Shown piece by piece: positions 31,901 through 38,068 of a stretch of 38,116 bases of DNA (the first letter of the stretch is position 1; each line of letters starts with the position of its first letter). The notes beneath the pieces are model-generated. The model did not search any database. It saw only the letters and a program-made list of their open reading frames with translations, and was not told the origin of the DNA. This stretch comes from an uncultured Oscillospiraceae bacterium. Its GTDB lineage: Bacteria > Bacillota > Clostridia > Oscillospirales > Oscillospiraceae. Position numbers and translations under genes: made by a program. Location: contig CAKTXA010000026.1 in NCBI GenBank assembly GCA_934631005.1, forward strand, positions 1 to 38,116, in the 5' to 3' direction.

Positions 31901-32838
31901 GAGACGGTCGCGGTCGCCGTGCCGTTGGTGGCGTTCGTGTTCACAGAGGAGCTCACCGTCGCATTGGAGGAGCTGGTGGACGTGAAATACACCGTGGTCG
32001 GCGTCTTATAGACGTTCGCGCCCTGCATGATGGTGGCGTAGACATAGCCGTACTCGCCAGCCTTCAGGCTCAGTCCACTCACTGGCGTCAGGGAAATGGT
32101 GTAAGTCGGTTCGGTGACGGTAATCGTGAGTGCATGTGACATCTGAGTCAGAACGCTGTTGTCCTTGGTGGACGTAACTTCGCAGGTGTAGACGCCAGCA
32201 TCAGTAGTCGCAGCGGAGGAAATGGTCAGCGTCTGGGCAGTCTTGCCACCCAGAGCATTACCATCCTTCCTCCACTGATAGCTGTACGTGCCAGCACCAT
32301 AACCGCCGCCGGGAGTGACCGTCAGGCTGATCGCCTCGCCAGTCTTGTAGTTCGTCTTGCCATTAGCGGCAGCAATCGTAGCCGTTACAGCAGGAGTAGA
32401 AGCGACCGTGACGATCACGTGGTAATCCTCTACGCCACTCAGCTTGACCGCAATGTCAGCCACGCCATCTGCAACACCCGTAATCCTGCCCGCTGTATCT
32501 ACCGTCGCTACAGTATTGTTGCTGGAATTGAAGGTCAGGCCACTGCTGACAGCTTCATTCGCCTTTCCAGAACAGGATGGGTAGCTTGCAGTGATCGCAA
32601 GAAACTTCGTCTCTGTCGGCCTCAGGGTCACAGAGGAAACATCTGCCGTGATACTTTGAAATGCTGAACACGCCGCGCAGTCGCAGGGTGTGCCTGTGTG
32701 CGCTGCTCCGCAGGTGCAGCCGGATACGGTGCAATCGTTGCCGCAGGTTTCATTAGCCGCCATGGCTGCCGGGAGCATGGCGCTGAGCAGGGTCAGGGCG
32801 AGCAGGGCGGCAAGCAGGCGCTTTGCGAGCTTTTTCAT
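28990..32838 (-). CDS. Large secreted protein with Ig-like domains, cohesin and dockerin
   Basis: 1282-residue exported protein. Signal peptide 1-28; Cys-rich segment 30-60 with eight cysteines (TCGNDC, CTCG, CDCAAC); Big2-like domain about 65-150 (TVATVDTAGRITGVADG); Ig-like domain about 155-245 (YQWRKDG, DAGVYTCEV); another Ig-like domain to about 345. Three repeats of about 115-130 residues follow (346-715) with the pattern DGYA.F....F..AF, Y..F, GG.LY and YY. A cohesin-like domain lies about 1076-1215, and a type I dockerin ends the protein with two calcium-loop repeats (DTTGDDKVTSRD and DVDGNGRINSWD). AAGGAGAG precedes the ATG. No wall anchor is visible. Cohesin and dockerin in one chain could polymerise or bind the neighbouring cohesin protein; that is inference. 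Confidence 0.88.
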   Translation of the reverse strand: MKKLAKRLLAALLALTLLSAMLPAAMAANETCGNDCTVSGCTCGAAHTGTPCDCAACSAFQSITADVSSVTLRPTETKFLAITASYPSCSGKANEAVSSGLTFNSSNNTVATVDTAGRITGVADGVADIAVKLSGVEDYHVIVTVASTPAVTATIAAANGKTNYKTGEAISLTVTPGGGYGAGTYSYQWRKDGNALGGKTAQTLTISSAATTDAGVYTCEVTSTKDNSVLTQMSHALTITVTEPTYTISLTPVSGLSLKAGEYGYVYATIMQGANVYKTPTTVYFTSTSSSNATVSSSVNTNATNGTATATVSALKKGTTSIYATVSIGGQSYTSNTVPVSVTSSYSMDTINYVSDSDGYATFDGYDFAKAFKDATGYTLSYVNFTSQYGGQLYKDADSTSNSNKVTSSTDCYYNPSSSSRVDLDKVTFIIDDAKKSHYAEFTAYGSGVTATGKVTIDGDGTASGDIVYYVSSEDTVALDEDDFQSFFEDEYSKGTLEHVKFLVGDATYYGTSAYGWLYESDASSAKKVSASTRFYYEADSKQDDLDAVVFTAGTRTSTYTVKIPFTATGKDKNDRARTVDGKLVIEVNGKRNVTITLEANQDGYAVFSKDDMEAAIRDAAGVAPEYIKFSAQSGGTLYKSSESTGTDNKVGREKYYFSEEPAAVERTIFYKGDTLPSSKVNNGKYPIKLIAYALDKDTGSLTEQEYLYKADGRNALAGAPTGFYTVYVSSTNELTFKGVTAGAAVTTPDATSAANYAVTKVGSVLQVNKAAAGATPDYLVIDGGSKDITAYSLSKIESLDYDKVEAGDFLYVYKNADNGKFTVVDAVDVATIKFFCGTTELKGTATEEVIGHKWEAMTVLSIDEGYEKVGFTVRMYDTEAEMNADTANTAGVEVPVPTVDSDTITVRPYIKICVNTTAGYSDATLDAGKVNATTGMSINGSNITITVNYTLDVLKMALEEATTVAGATVEVYSAVGTVADSNYVAGTEGWYIVVTALDGVTTMTYYLTDNATYSAPMELQGVALQSAGTERQMLDGVCFRLADGAEEGSVSYTTYDASGAPIAMGRIVIKPAAAPPTVSAGSARVKAGKTVQIPLKLENNPGFADLSVEIAWDKSVMALESTEPTAFGGILTTSQTVQKNPYLLNWTSTQNLTYNGTLALLNFTVREDAPEGEYPITVCYYRGIDGANRDGEDVNYDENHTAVPFAYESGTVTVLHYTPGDTTGDDKVTSRDAVYTLQYLAGWDVEGLVPAAMDVDGNGRINSWDAILLLRYIAGWDIELH

Positions 32839-32887
32839 GCTTCTCTCTCCTTTTCCGCAAAATTCTGCGAATTTTTCTTTTGCTTAC

Positions 32888-32915
32888 AGTTTACACCCCC
32901 CCCCGGAAATTTCAA
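32888..32915 (-). promoter_or_regulatory. Promoter with a G9 tract in the spacer
   Basis: On the minus strand TTGAAA (32910-32915), 16-bp spacer, TAAACT (32888-32893). The spacer contains nine consecutive G residues (C9 on the plus strand, 32896-32904). It lies about 50 bp before the cohesin/dockerin gene. The homopolymer could change length by slippage and so alter promoter spacing. Confidence 0.6.
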
Positions 32916-32992
32916 CCTCATTTTGTATCATTTTCCTATACGAATCGGGACTTGCCGGTTGGGAATAGAGTTGTGGTATGGAGGTGGGAGTC

Positions 32993-33688
32993 ATGTTTTC
33001 AGCCGCGGTTTGGCTGATGCTCAGCGGGATGCTCTGTTCGCTCCGCATTTCCGCGGGCGGCGGGTCGTTTCCAAAGCCGCTCAGCGCGCAGGAGGAGCAG
33101 CACTATCTCGCGCTCGCCGCGCAGGGCGATCTGGACGCGCGCAACGTCCTCATCGAGCGCAACCTGCGCCTTGTGGCGCACATTATGAAAAAATACTACA
33201 CGCAGACTGCTGATCAGGAGGATCTGATCTCGATCGGGACGATCGGGCTCATCAAGGGGATCTCCACGTTTGACGCCGCGAAGGGGGCGCGGCTGGCGAC
33301 CTATGCGGCGCGGTGCGTGGAAAACGAGATCCTCATGCACTTTCGGGCGCAGCGGAAAACGGCGTCGGATGTGTCGCTGTCGGACTGCATCGAGACCGGC
33401 AAGGACGGCAACGCTCTCTCGCTCATGGACACGGTCTGCTCGGAGGAGGATCTGTTTGACGATCTGAGCGCCCGCGAGCTGCACGCGAAGCTCTACGAGG
33501 TCATGCAGCGCGTGCTCACGCCGCGCGAGCGGACGGTCATCGCCCTGCGCTACGGTCTGGGCGACCGCCCGGCAAAAACACAGCGCGAGATCGCCGCGCA
33601 GCTCGGCATCTCGCGCTCGTACGTCTCGCGCATCGAAAAAAAGGCCCTCGCCGCCCTCCAGCAGGCGCTGGAGGCGCAGGGCGGTTAA
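32993..33688 (+). CDS. sigK: RNA polymerase sporulation sigma factor sigma-K
   Basis: 231-residue late mother-cell sigma factor. A hydrophobic pro-sequence (MFSAAVWLMLSGMLCSLRI) precedes FPKPLSAQEEQHYL, matching the layout of Bacillus pro-sigma-K, which is cut by SpoIVFB. Region 2 has LVAHIMKKYY, EDLISIGTIGLIKGI and CVENEILMHFR; region 4 ends in EIAAQLGISRSYVSRIEKKAL. The start at 32993 has GGAGGTG 6 nt upstream; the ATG at 32978 forms part of that site. The gene is uninterrupted, with no skin-like element. It is divergent from the cohesin/dockerin gene and convergent with the LysR gene. Confidence 0.94.
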   Translation: MFSAAVWLMLSGMLCSLRISAGGGSFPKPLSAQEEQHYLALAAQGDLDARNVLIERNLRLVAHIMKKYYTQTADQEDLISIGTIGLIKGISTFDAAKGARLATYAARCVENEILMHFRAQRKTASDVSLSDCIETGKDGNALSLMDTVCSEEDLFDDLSARELHAKLYEVMQRVLTPRERTVIALRYGLGDRPAKTQREIAAQLGISRSYVSRIEKKALAALQQALEAQGG

Positions 33689-33699
33689 GGCGGTGCCCG

Positions 33700-33734
33700 A
33701 AAAACAGCCCCCGGCGGCCATGCCGCCGGGGGCT
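33700..33734 (-). terminator. Terminator of the LysR gene (shared with sigK)
   Basis: Perfect stem AGCCCCCGGCGGC (33706-33718) and GCCGCCGGGGGCT (33722-33734). On the minus strand it is followed by GTTTTT, so it mainly serves the LysR gene; the hairpin alone may also stop sigK transcripts. Confidence 0.8.
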
Positions 33735-33748
33735 CTGTATCCGGCTGC

Positions 33749-34681
33749 TCAGCCGTTTGTGAAGTGATAGGAGTGGCCGGGGTCGTAGGCCATGCGGTTG
33801 CTTTCGGAGATGAAGTCCATGAACCGGTTCGCAGCCGAGGTCGGCGTCACGCCGCGGAGCGTGCACATGACGACCGCGCGCGGCGGGATCGAAAAGTCTG
33901 TTCTCAGCGGCAAGATCACGCCCCGCCCCAGCCCGGACTGCGAAAATTCCTCCGTCACACACGCCACGCCCAGCCCGATGCGCGCGAGCGAGACGAGCAG
34001 ATTGTGCGAGCCCAGCTCGATCTCGGGGTGGATGCTGACGCCGCGCGAGAGGAAATACTGCTCCACATACACGCGGGAGCTGGCCTTGCGCTCAAGCAGG
34101 ATCAGCGGGAACTGCGCGATCTCCGCCATGGTATAGCGCCTTGCAAAATCGCAGGGATAATCCGGCGCGGCGACGAACACCGTGTGCGTATCCACGCAGT
34201 GGCGGATGTCGTACACGCCTTCATCCTGCATCTCGCTGGCAAAGGCGATGTCCACCTGCCCGCCGTGCAGATAATCGAGCACCATACGACTGGTGCCGTT
34301 GAGAATGCGGATGCGAATATCGGGGTAAGCTTTATGAAACGCCTCCAGCCGCGAAAGGAGGTACGTTTTCGTCACCGTGTCGCTCGCGCCGATGATGAGC
34401 TCGCCCGTGAGCAGCTGGCGCGACTGGGCGAGCTTTTCCTCGCCGCTGCGCAGCATCCCCAGCGCGTGCGTCACATATTCCAGCAGCGTCTGCCCCTCGG
34501 ACGTCAGCCTCACGCCCTTGGTGCTGCGCGAAAACAGCCGCACCTGCAGCTGCTCCTCCAGCTGCTTGATCGACTGGCTCACCGCCGACTGCGAGATATA
34601 CAGATTCTGCGCCGCGGCGGAGATATTGCCCATCCGCGCGACCTCCTCAAACACCCGGTACAGCTCCAGCTTGACCGCCAT
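33749..34681 (-). CDS. LysR-family transcriptional regulator
   Basis: 310-residue regulator of standard family length. The N-terminal winged helix-turn-helix is clear (residues about 5-62: NISAAAQNLYISQSAVSQSIKQLEE cut by helix turns, LFSRSTKGVRLTSEG). The rest is a periplasmic-binding-like effector domain (GELIIGASDTVTKTYLL, YLHGGQVDIAFASE, ARIGLGVACVTEE). AGGAGGGG lies upstream of the start. It is divergent from hpt, and LysR proteins often control the divergent gene, but the effector and target are unknown. An imperfectly centred palindrome (34708-34727) just upstream is a candidate binding site. Confidence 0.9.
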   Translation of the reverse strand: MAVKLELYRVFEEVARMGNISAAAQNLYISQSAVSQSIKQLEEQLQVRLFSRSTKGVRLTSEGQTLLEYVTHALGMLRSGEEKLAQSRQLLTGELIIGASDTVTKTYLLSRLEAFHKAYPDIRIRILNGTSRMVLDYLHGGQVDIAFASEMQDEGVYDIRHCVDTHTVFVAAPDYPCDFARRYTMAEIAQFPLILLERKASSRVYVEQYFLSRGVSIHPEIELGSHNLLVSLARIGLGVACVTEEFSQSGLGRGVILPLRTDFSIPPRAVVMCTLRGVTPTSAANRFMDFISESNRMAYDPGHSYHFTNG

Positions 34682-34707
34682 AGCCGCCCCTCCTCATTAG
34701 TCAGTTT

Positions 34708-34727
34708 TATAGTTCTAATTAGCTATA
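34708..34727. promoter_or_regulatory. Candidate LysR operator
   Basis: TATAG and CTATA arms separated by 10 bp (34708-34712 and 34723-34727), in the intergenic region between the LysR gene and hpt, 27-46 bp before the LysR start codon. The spacing is near that of LysR boxes. It overlaps a TATAAA-like -10 of the LysR gene, consistent with autoregulation; this is inference. Confidence 0.4.
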
Positions 34728-34732
34728 TCTAT

Positions 34733-34761
34733 TTTACTTATCACGCAACTCTGATTATACT
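34733..34761 (+). promoter_or_regulatory. Promoter of hpt
   Basis: TTTACT (34733-34738), 17-bp spacer, TATACT (34756-34761), about 50 bp before the hpt start codon. Confidence 0.55.
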
Positions 34762-34812
34762 GGACGTTGGCTGGCTTGTCCAGCATTCTTTTTGATTCTC
34801 AGGAGGTACCCC

Positions 34813-35364
34813 ATGCTCATCCGAACGCCGGAACAGGATATTGAACGCGTCTTATACACCGAAAAGGCCATCGCCGCGCGCGTGGAGCAGCTCGGCGCGG
34901 AGCTGACCGAAAAGCTCGGCGCCGAGCGCCCCGTGCTGGTGTGCGTGCTCAAGGGCGCGTCGTTTTTCTACATCGACCTCTGCCGCTGCATGAACTGCCC
35001 GATCGACATGGACTTCATCGCTGTGTCCAGCTACGGCGCGGGCGCGCGCTCCACGGGCGTGGTGCGGCTGATCAAGGATCTGGACAACAACATCACCGGC
35101 CGCCACGTCATCATCGTGGAGGACATCATCGACTCGGGGCTCACAATGCAATACCTCAAGCAGCTCTTCTCCGCCCGCGGCCCGGCGTCCGTCACCACGG
35201 TGTCGTTCCTCGACAAGGCCGGCTGCCACGACGACTCGCTCAAAACGGATCTGGTCGGCTTTGAGATCGGCAATGAATTCGTGGTCGGCTACGGGCTGGA
35301 CTACGCGAATTACTACCGGAACCTGCCGTACATCGGTGTGCTGCGGCCGGAGTGCTACAAATAA
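34813..35364 (+). CDS. hpt: Hypoxanthine (guanine) phosphoribosyltransferase
   Basis: 183-residue purine salvage enzyme making IMP or GMP from hypoxanthine or guanine and PRPP. The PRPP-binding loop VEDIIDSGLTM is at residues 102-112. The N-terminal VLVCVLKGASFF and the flexible loop SSYGAGARSTGVVRL are conserved, as is the C-terminal VVGYGLDYANYYRNLPYIGVL. The start at 34813 has AGGAGG 6 nt upstream; a longer frame to 34792 has no such site. It has its own promoter and is not part of the riboswitch-controlled unit downstream. Confidence 0.95.
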   Translation: MLIRTPEQDIERVLYTEKAIAARVEQLGAELTEKLGAERPVLVCVLKGASFFYIDLCRCMNCPIDMDFIAVSSYGAGARSTGVVRLIKDLDNNITGRHVIIVEDIIDSGLTMQYLKQLFSARGPASVTTVSFLDKAGCHDDSLKTDLVGFEIGNEFVVGYGLDYANYYRNLPYIGVLRPECYK

Positions 35365-35442
35365 TGTTCGCCCCTGCCGGACAAACCGAACTCTCTCCAG
35401 AAGCACCCTGTAAAACCGCGTGAAGTTTATCGAAAATGCCTA

Positions 35443-35471
35443 TTGACGGCGCTGTCTGTTTCCGGTAAACT
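35443..35471 (+). promoter_or_regulatory. Sigma-A type promoter upstream of the hairpin cluster and xpt
   Basis: TTGACG (35443-35448), 17-bp spacer, TAAACT (35466-35471). It is the best promoter in the 571-bp hpt-xpt spacer. A transcript from here would run through six hairpins and then the purine riboswitch. Confidence 0.65.
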
Positions 35472-35496
35472 ACCTATAACGATACGTTTTCAAAAG

Positions 35497-35745
35497 CCTC
35501 GCAGAGTTTTGCACCCGCAGGTGCAAAATAAAGTTCAATTATTTTTCACGGCGGCGTGTACGTCGTGAAAAATACTATACGCTCCGCAAGTGTGGAATTT
35601 GTATGCCAACGGCATACAAATTATGCGCGCGGCGGAGTGCAGGCCATTTCAAACGAAAGCCCAGCGAAGCGGGTTTCGTTTGAGAGCGCGTCAAAATACT
35701 TTTTGACGCGCTCAAGGCCCGTCCGCGCACGGCAGACGGGCCATT
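35497..35745 (+). ncRNA. Six-hairpin structured element (candidate ncRNA or repeat)
   Basis: Six stems in about 240 nt with no coding capacity: TTTTGCACC/GGTGCAAAA (35507-35528); ATTTTTCACG/CGTGAAAAAT (35541-35573); AATTTGTATGCC/GGCATACAAATT (35596-35622), itself enclosed by CTCCGC/GCGGAG; TCAAACGAAA/TTTCGTTTGA (35649-35683); a perfect 13-bp stem at 35684-35714; and GGCCCGTC/GACGGGCC (35717-35743). A promoter lies just upstream. I do not recognise it as a known RNA family. It may be a structured RNA or a dispersed palindromic repeat inserted in the xpt leader. Confidence 0.5.
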
Positions 35746-35769
35746 TCTATATATAACTGCATATCGTTG

Positions 35770-35836
35770 CCAATATAGGTCCGGATATATGGCCCGGATG
35801 TTTCTACCGCAGCGCCGTGGAAGCTGCGACTATTGG
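35770..35836 (+). promoter_or_regulatory. Purine riboswitch aptamer, guanine class
   Basis: P1 is CCAATA (35770-35775) with TATTGG (35831-35836). P2 is TCCGG/CCGGA with loop ATATATGGC, P3 is GCAGC/GCTGC with loop GCCGTGGAA, and the joining region TGTTTCTACC is the conserved core. In J3/1 (GACTAT) the specificity base is C, which pairs with guanine or xanthine; adenine riboswitches have U. It sits directly upstream of xpt. Confidence 0.9.
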
Positions 35837-35875
35837 AAGGAGCTGTCCGCTTGGCGGACGGTCTGCGTCAAATTT

Positions 35876-35917
35876 GGCAACAGGTGTACTCTACCCTGCT
35901 GCCTTTTTTATTTTTTT
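35876..35917 (+). terminator. Riboswitch-controlled terminator upstream of xpt
   Basis: GGCAACAGG (35876-35884) pairs with CCTGCTGCC (35895-35903) with one A-C mismatch, followed by TTTTTTATTTTTTT. It is the likely OFF-state structure of the guanine riboswitch: ligand binding should favour termination before xpt. A separate stem GTCCGC/GCGGAC lies at 35845-35859. Confidence 0.85.
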
Positions 35918-35935
35918 CATGTGTGGGAGGGTATT

Positions 35936-36514
35936 ATGCAGGAGCTCAAGGAACGCATCCGCCGGGAGGGCAAGGTCCTGCCCGGCAACATTGTCAAGGT
36001 GGACGGGTTTCTCAACCATCGCGTGGACTGCCAGTTCATGGCGCGCATCGCCGATGAATTTGCCAAGCAGTTCGACGTCAAAAACATCGACATCGTGCTC
36101 ACCGCCGAGGCCAGCGGCATCGCGCTCGCCGCGATCTGCGCGCTCAAATACGGCGTGCCGATGATCTTTGCCAAAAAGGCGAAGAGCGACAACATCGAGG
36201 GCGGTCTTTATCAGAGCGAAATTTACTCCTATACCTATAAAAAGAAGGTCACGCAGCTGCTATCCAAGGAGTGGCTGCCGGCGGGCAGCCGTGTGCTGAT
36301 CCTGGATGACTTCATGGCCAACGGCGAGGCCGTGCGCGGCCTGTGCGATCTGGTGCACCAGGCGGGCGCGCAGCTGATGGGCGTGGGCATCGCGGTGGAA
36401 AAGGGCTTTCAGGGCGGCGGCGACCGGCTGCGCGCCATGAACGTCAACTATCACGCGCTGGCCGTCATCGACCGCGCGGACGAGACCGGCATCTACTTCC
36501 GGGAGGATGCGTAA
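35936..36514 (+). CDS. xpt: Xanthine phosphoribosyltransferase
   Basis: 192-residue purine salvage enzyme converting xanthine and PRPP to XMP. N-terminal MQELKERIRREGKVLPGNIVKVD and FLNHRVDC match the Xpt family. The PRPP-binding loop is VLILDDFMANGEA (near residues 125-137). The family base-recognition region AEASGIALA is present. TGGGAGGG lies upstream of the start. The gene is controlled by the guanine riboswitch and followed by guaA after one base, so XMP made here can feed directly into the GMP synthase encoded next. Confidence 0.95.
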   Translation: MQELKERIRREGKVLPGNIVKVDGFLNHRVDCQFMARIADEFAKQFDVKNIDIVLTAEASGIALAAICALKYGVPMIFAKKAKSDNIEGGLYQSEIYSYTYKKKVTQLLSKEWLPAGSRVLILDDFMANGEAVRGLCDLVHQAGAQLMGVGIAVEKGFQGGGDRLRAMNVNYHALAVIDRADETGIYFREDA

Positions 36515-36515
36515 T

Positions 36516-38051
36516 ATGCAGAAAATTCTGATCTTGGACTTTGGCGCGCAGTATTCGCAGCTCATCGCGCGGCGCGTGCGGGAGCAGAACGTCTACTGCG
36601 AGGTAAAGCCCTTCTCCATCAGCGCGCAGCAGGTGCGCGCATTCGATCCCATCGGCATCATCCTCTCCGGCGGGCCGCAGAGCGTGTACGCGGCGGGCTC
36701 GCCGCAGGTCGACCCCGATCTGTTCACGCTCGGCGTGCCGGTGCTCGGCATCTGCTACGGCTGCCAGCTCATCGCGCACACGCTCGGCGGCGAGGTGACT
36801 GCCGCGCAGGACGACACCGCCCGCGAATACGGCAAGACCCGCACGGTCTTTGACACGTCCTGCCGCCTCTTTGCCGGGCTGAAGGCAGAGAGCGTCACGT
36901 GGATGAGCCACGGCGACTATATGGCAAAGGTGCCCGCGGGTTTTGCGCTCTGCGCGCATTCCGACGCCTGCCCCACCGTGGGCATCTGCGACGAACAGCG
37001 CAAATTCTACGGCGTGCAGTTCCACCCCGAGGTCAACCACACCGAGCAGGGCGCGCAGATCCTGCATAACTTCCTGTACGCCATCTGCGGCGCCGCGGGC
37101 GACTGGACGATGGCGGACTACCGCCAGACGGCCATCCGCTCCATCCGTGAGACGGTCGGCTCCGGCCGGGCGCTGCTGGCGCTGTCGGGCGGGGTGGACT
37201 CGTCCGTCGCCGCCGCGCTCATGGCCGAGGCCATCGGCAGCCAGCTCACGTGCGTATTCGTTGACCACGGCCTGATGCGCAAGGACGAGGGCGACGAGGT
37301 CGAAGCGGCGTTCTCCAAGTGGGACATCCACTTTGTCCGCGTGAACGCGGAGGAGCGCTTCCTCGCAAAGCTCGCGGGCGTTTCCGACCCCGAGACGAAA
37401 CGCAAGATCATCGGCGAGGAGTTCATCCGCGTCTTTGAGGCCGAGGCCAAAAAGATCGGCACGGTCGATTTTCTCGTGCAGGGCACGATCTATCCCGACG
37501 TCATCGAATCGGGTCTCGGCAATTCCGCCGTCATCAAGAGCCACCACAATGTGGGCGGCCTTCCTGACTACGTGGACTTCAAGCAGATCATCGAGCCGCT
37601 GCGGATGCTCTTTAAGGACGAGGTGCGCCAGCTCGGCCGCGAGCTCGGCCTGCCGGAGTATCTCGTCATGCGCCAGCCGTTCCCCGGCCCGGGCCTTGCC
37701 ATCCGCGTGATCGGCGACATTACGAAGGACAAGCTCGACACGCTGCGCGAGGCGGACTTCATCTTCCGCGACGAGGTGGCGAAGGCGGGCTATGACCGCG
37801 AGATGAACCAGTATTTCGCGGTGCTCACGTCCATGCGCTCCGTCGGCGTGATGGGCGACGGGCGGACGTATGACTATACGCTGGCGCTGCGTGGCGTAAC
37901 CACGACGGATTTTATGACCGCCGACTGGGCCCGCATCCCCTACGACCTCCTCGACCGCGTCTCCACCCGCATCGTAAACGAAGTCCGCGGCATCAACCGC
38001 ATCGTGTATGATGTGACCAGCAAACCACCAGCGACCATTGAGTGGGAATAA
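36516..38051 (+). CDS. guaA: GMP synthase (glutamine-hydrolysing)
   Basis: 511-residue two-domain enzyme converting XMP to GMP with ATP and glutamine. The class I amidotransferase domain has the nucleophile C80 in GICYGCQL and H170/E172 in GVQFHPEV. The ATP pyrophosphatase domain has the PP-loop SGGVDSS at 224-230. The C-terminal dimerisation region ends SKPPATIEWE as usual. The start at 36516 has GGGAGG 9 nt upstream; the ATG at 36507 directly abuts that site. It forms an operon with xpt under guanine riboswitch control. A terminator follows. Confidence 0.97.
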   Translation: MQKILILDFGAQYSQLIARRVREQNVYCEVKPFSISAQQVRAFDPIGIILSGGPQSVYAAGSPQVDPDLFTLGVPVLGICYGCQLIAHTLGGEVTAAQDDTAREYGKTRTVFDTSCRLFAGLKAESVTWMSHGDYMAKVPAGFALCAHSDACPTVGICDEQRKFYGVQFHPEVNHTEQGAQILHNFLYAICGAAGDWTMADYRQTAIRSIRETVGSGRALLALSGGVDSSVAAALMAEAIGSQLTCVFVDHGLMRKDEGDEVEAAFSKWDIHFVRVNAEERFLAKLAGVSDPETKRKIIGEEFIRVFEAEAKKIGTVDFLVQGTIYPDVIESGLGNSAVIKSHHNVGGLPDYVDFKQIIEPLRMLFKDEVRQLGRELGLPEYLVMRQPFPGPGLAIRVIGDITKDKLDTLREADFIFRDEVAKAGYDREMNQYFAVLTSMRSVGVMGDGRTYDYTLALRGVTTTDFMTADWARIPYDLLDRVSTRIVNEVRGINRIVYDVTSKPPATIEWE

Positions 38052-38068
38052 ATATTTAGTGTTTTCTG

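Noticed and set aside
30280..32139. Plus-strand open frame of 619 codons over the cohesin/dockerin gene
   Set aside because: The minus strand carries a signal peptide, Ig-like domains, cohesin and dockerin; the plus frame has no domain.
32916..32992. A sigma-E type promoter upstream of sigK
   Set aside because: CTATACGAAT resembles a sigma-E -10, but no matching -35 at the required distance was found, so it is not listed as a feature.
35497..35745. Tandem hairpins considered as a CRISPR array
   Set aside because: The arms differ from one another and there is no constant repeat or regular spacer length; no cas genes are nearby.
35556..35756. 66-codon open frame inside the hairpin cluster
   Set aside because: The sequence is fully accounted for by inverted repeats, there is no ribosome site, and the translation has no similarity I recognise.
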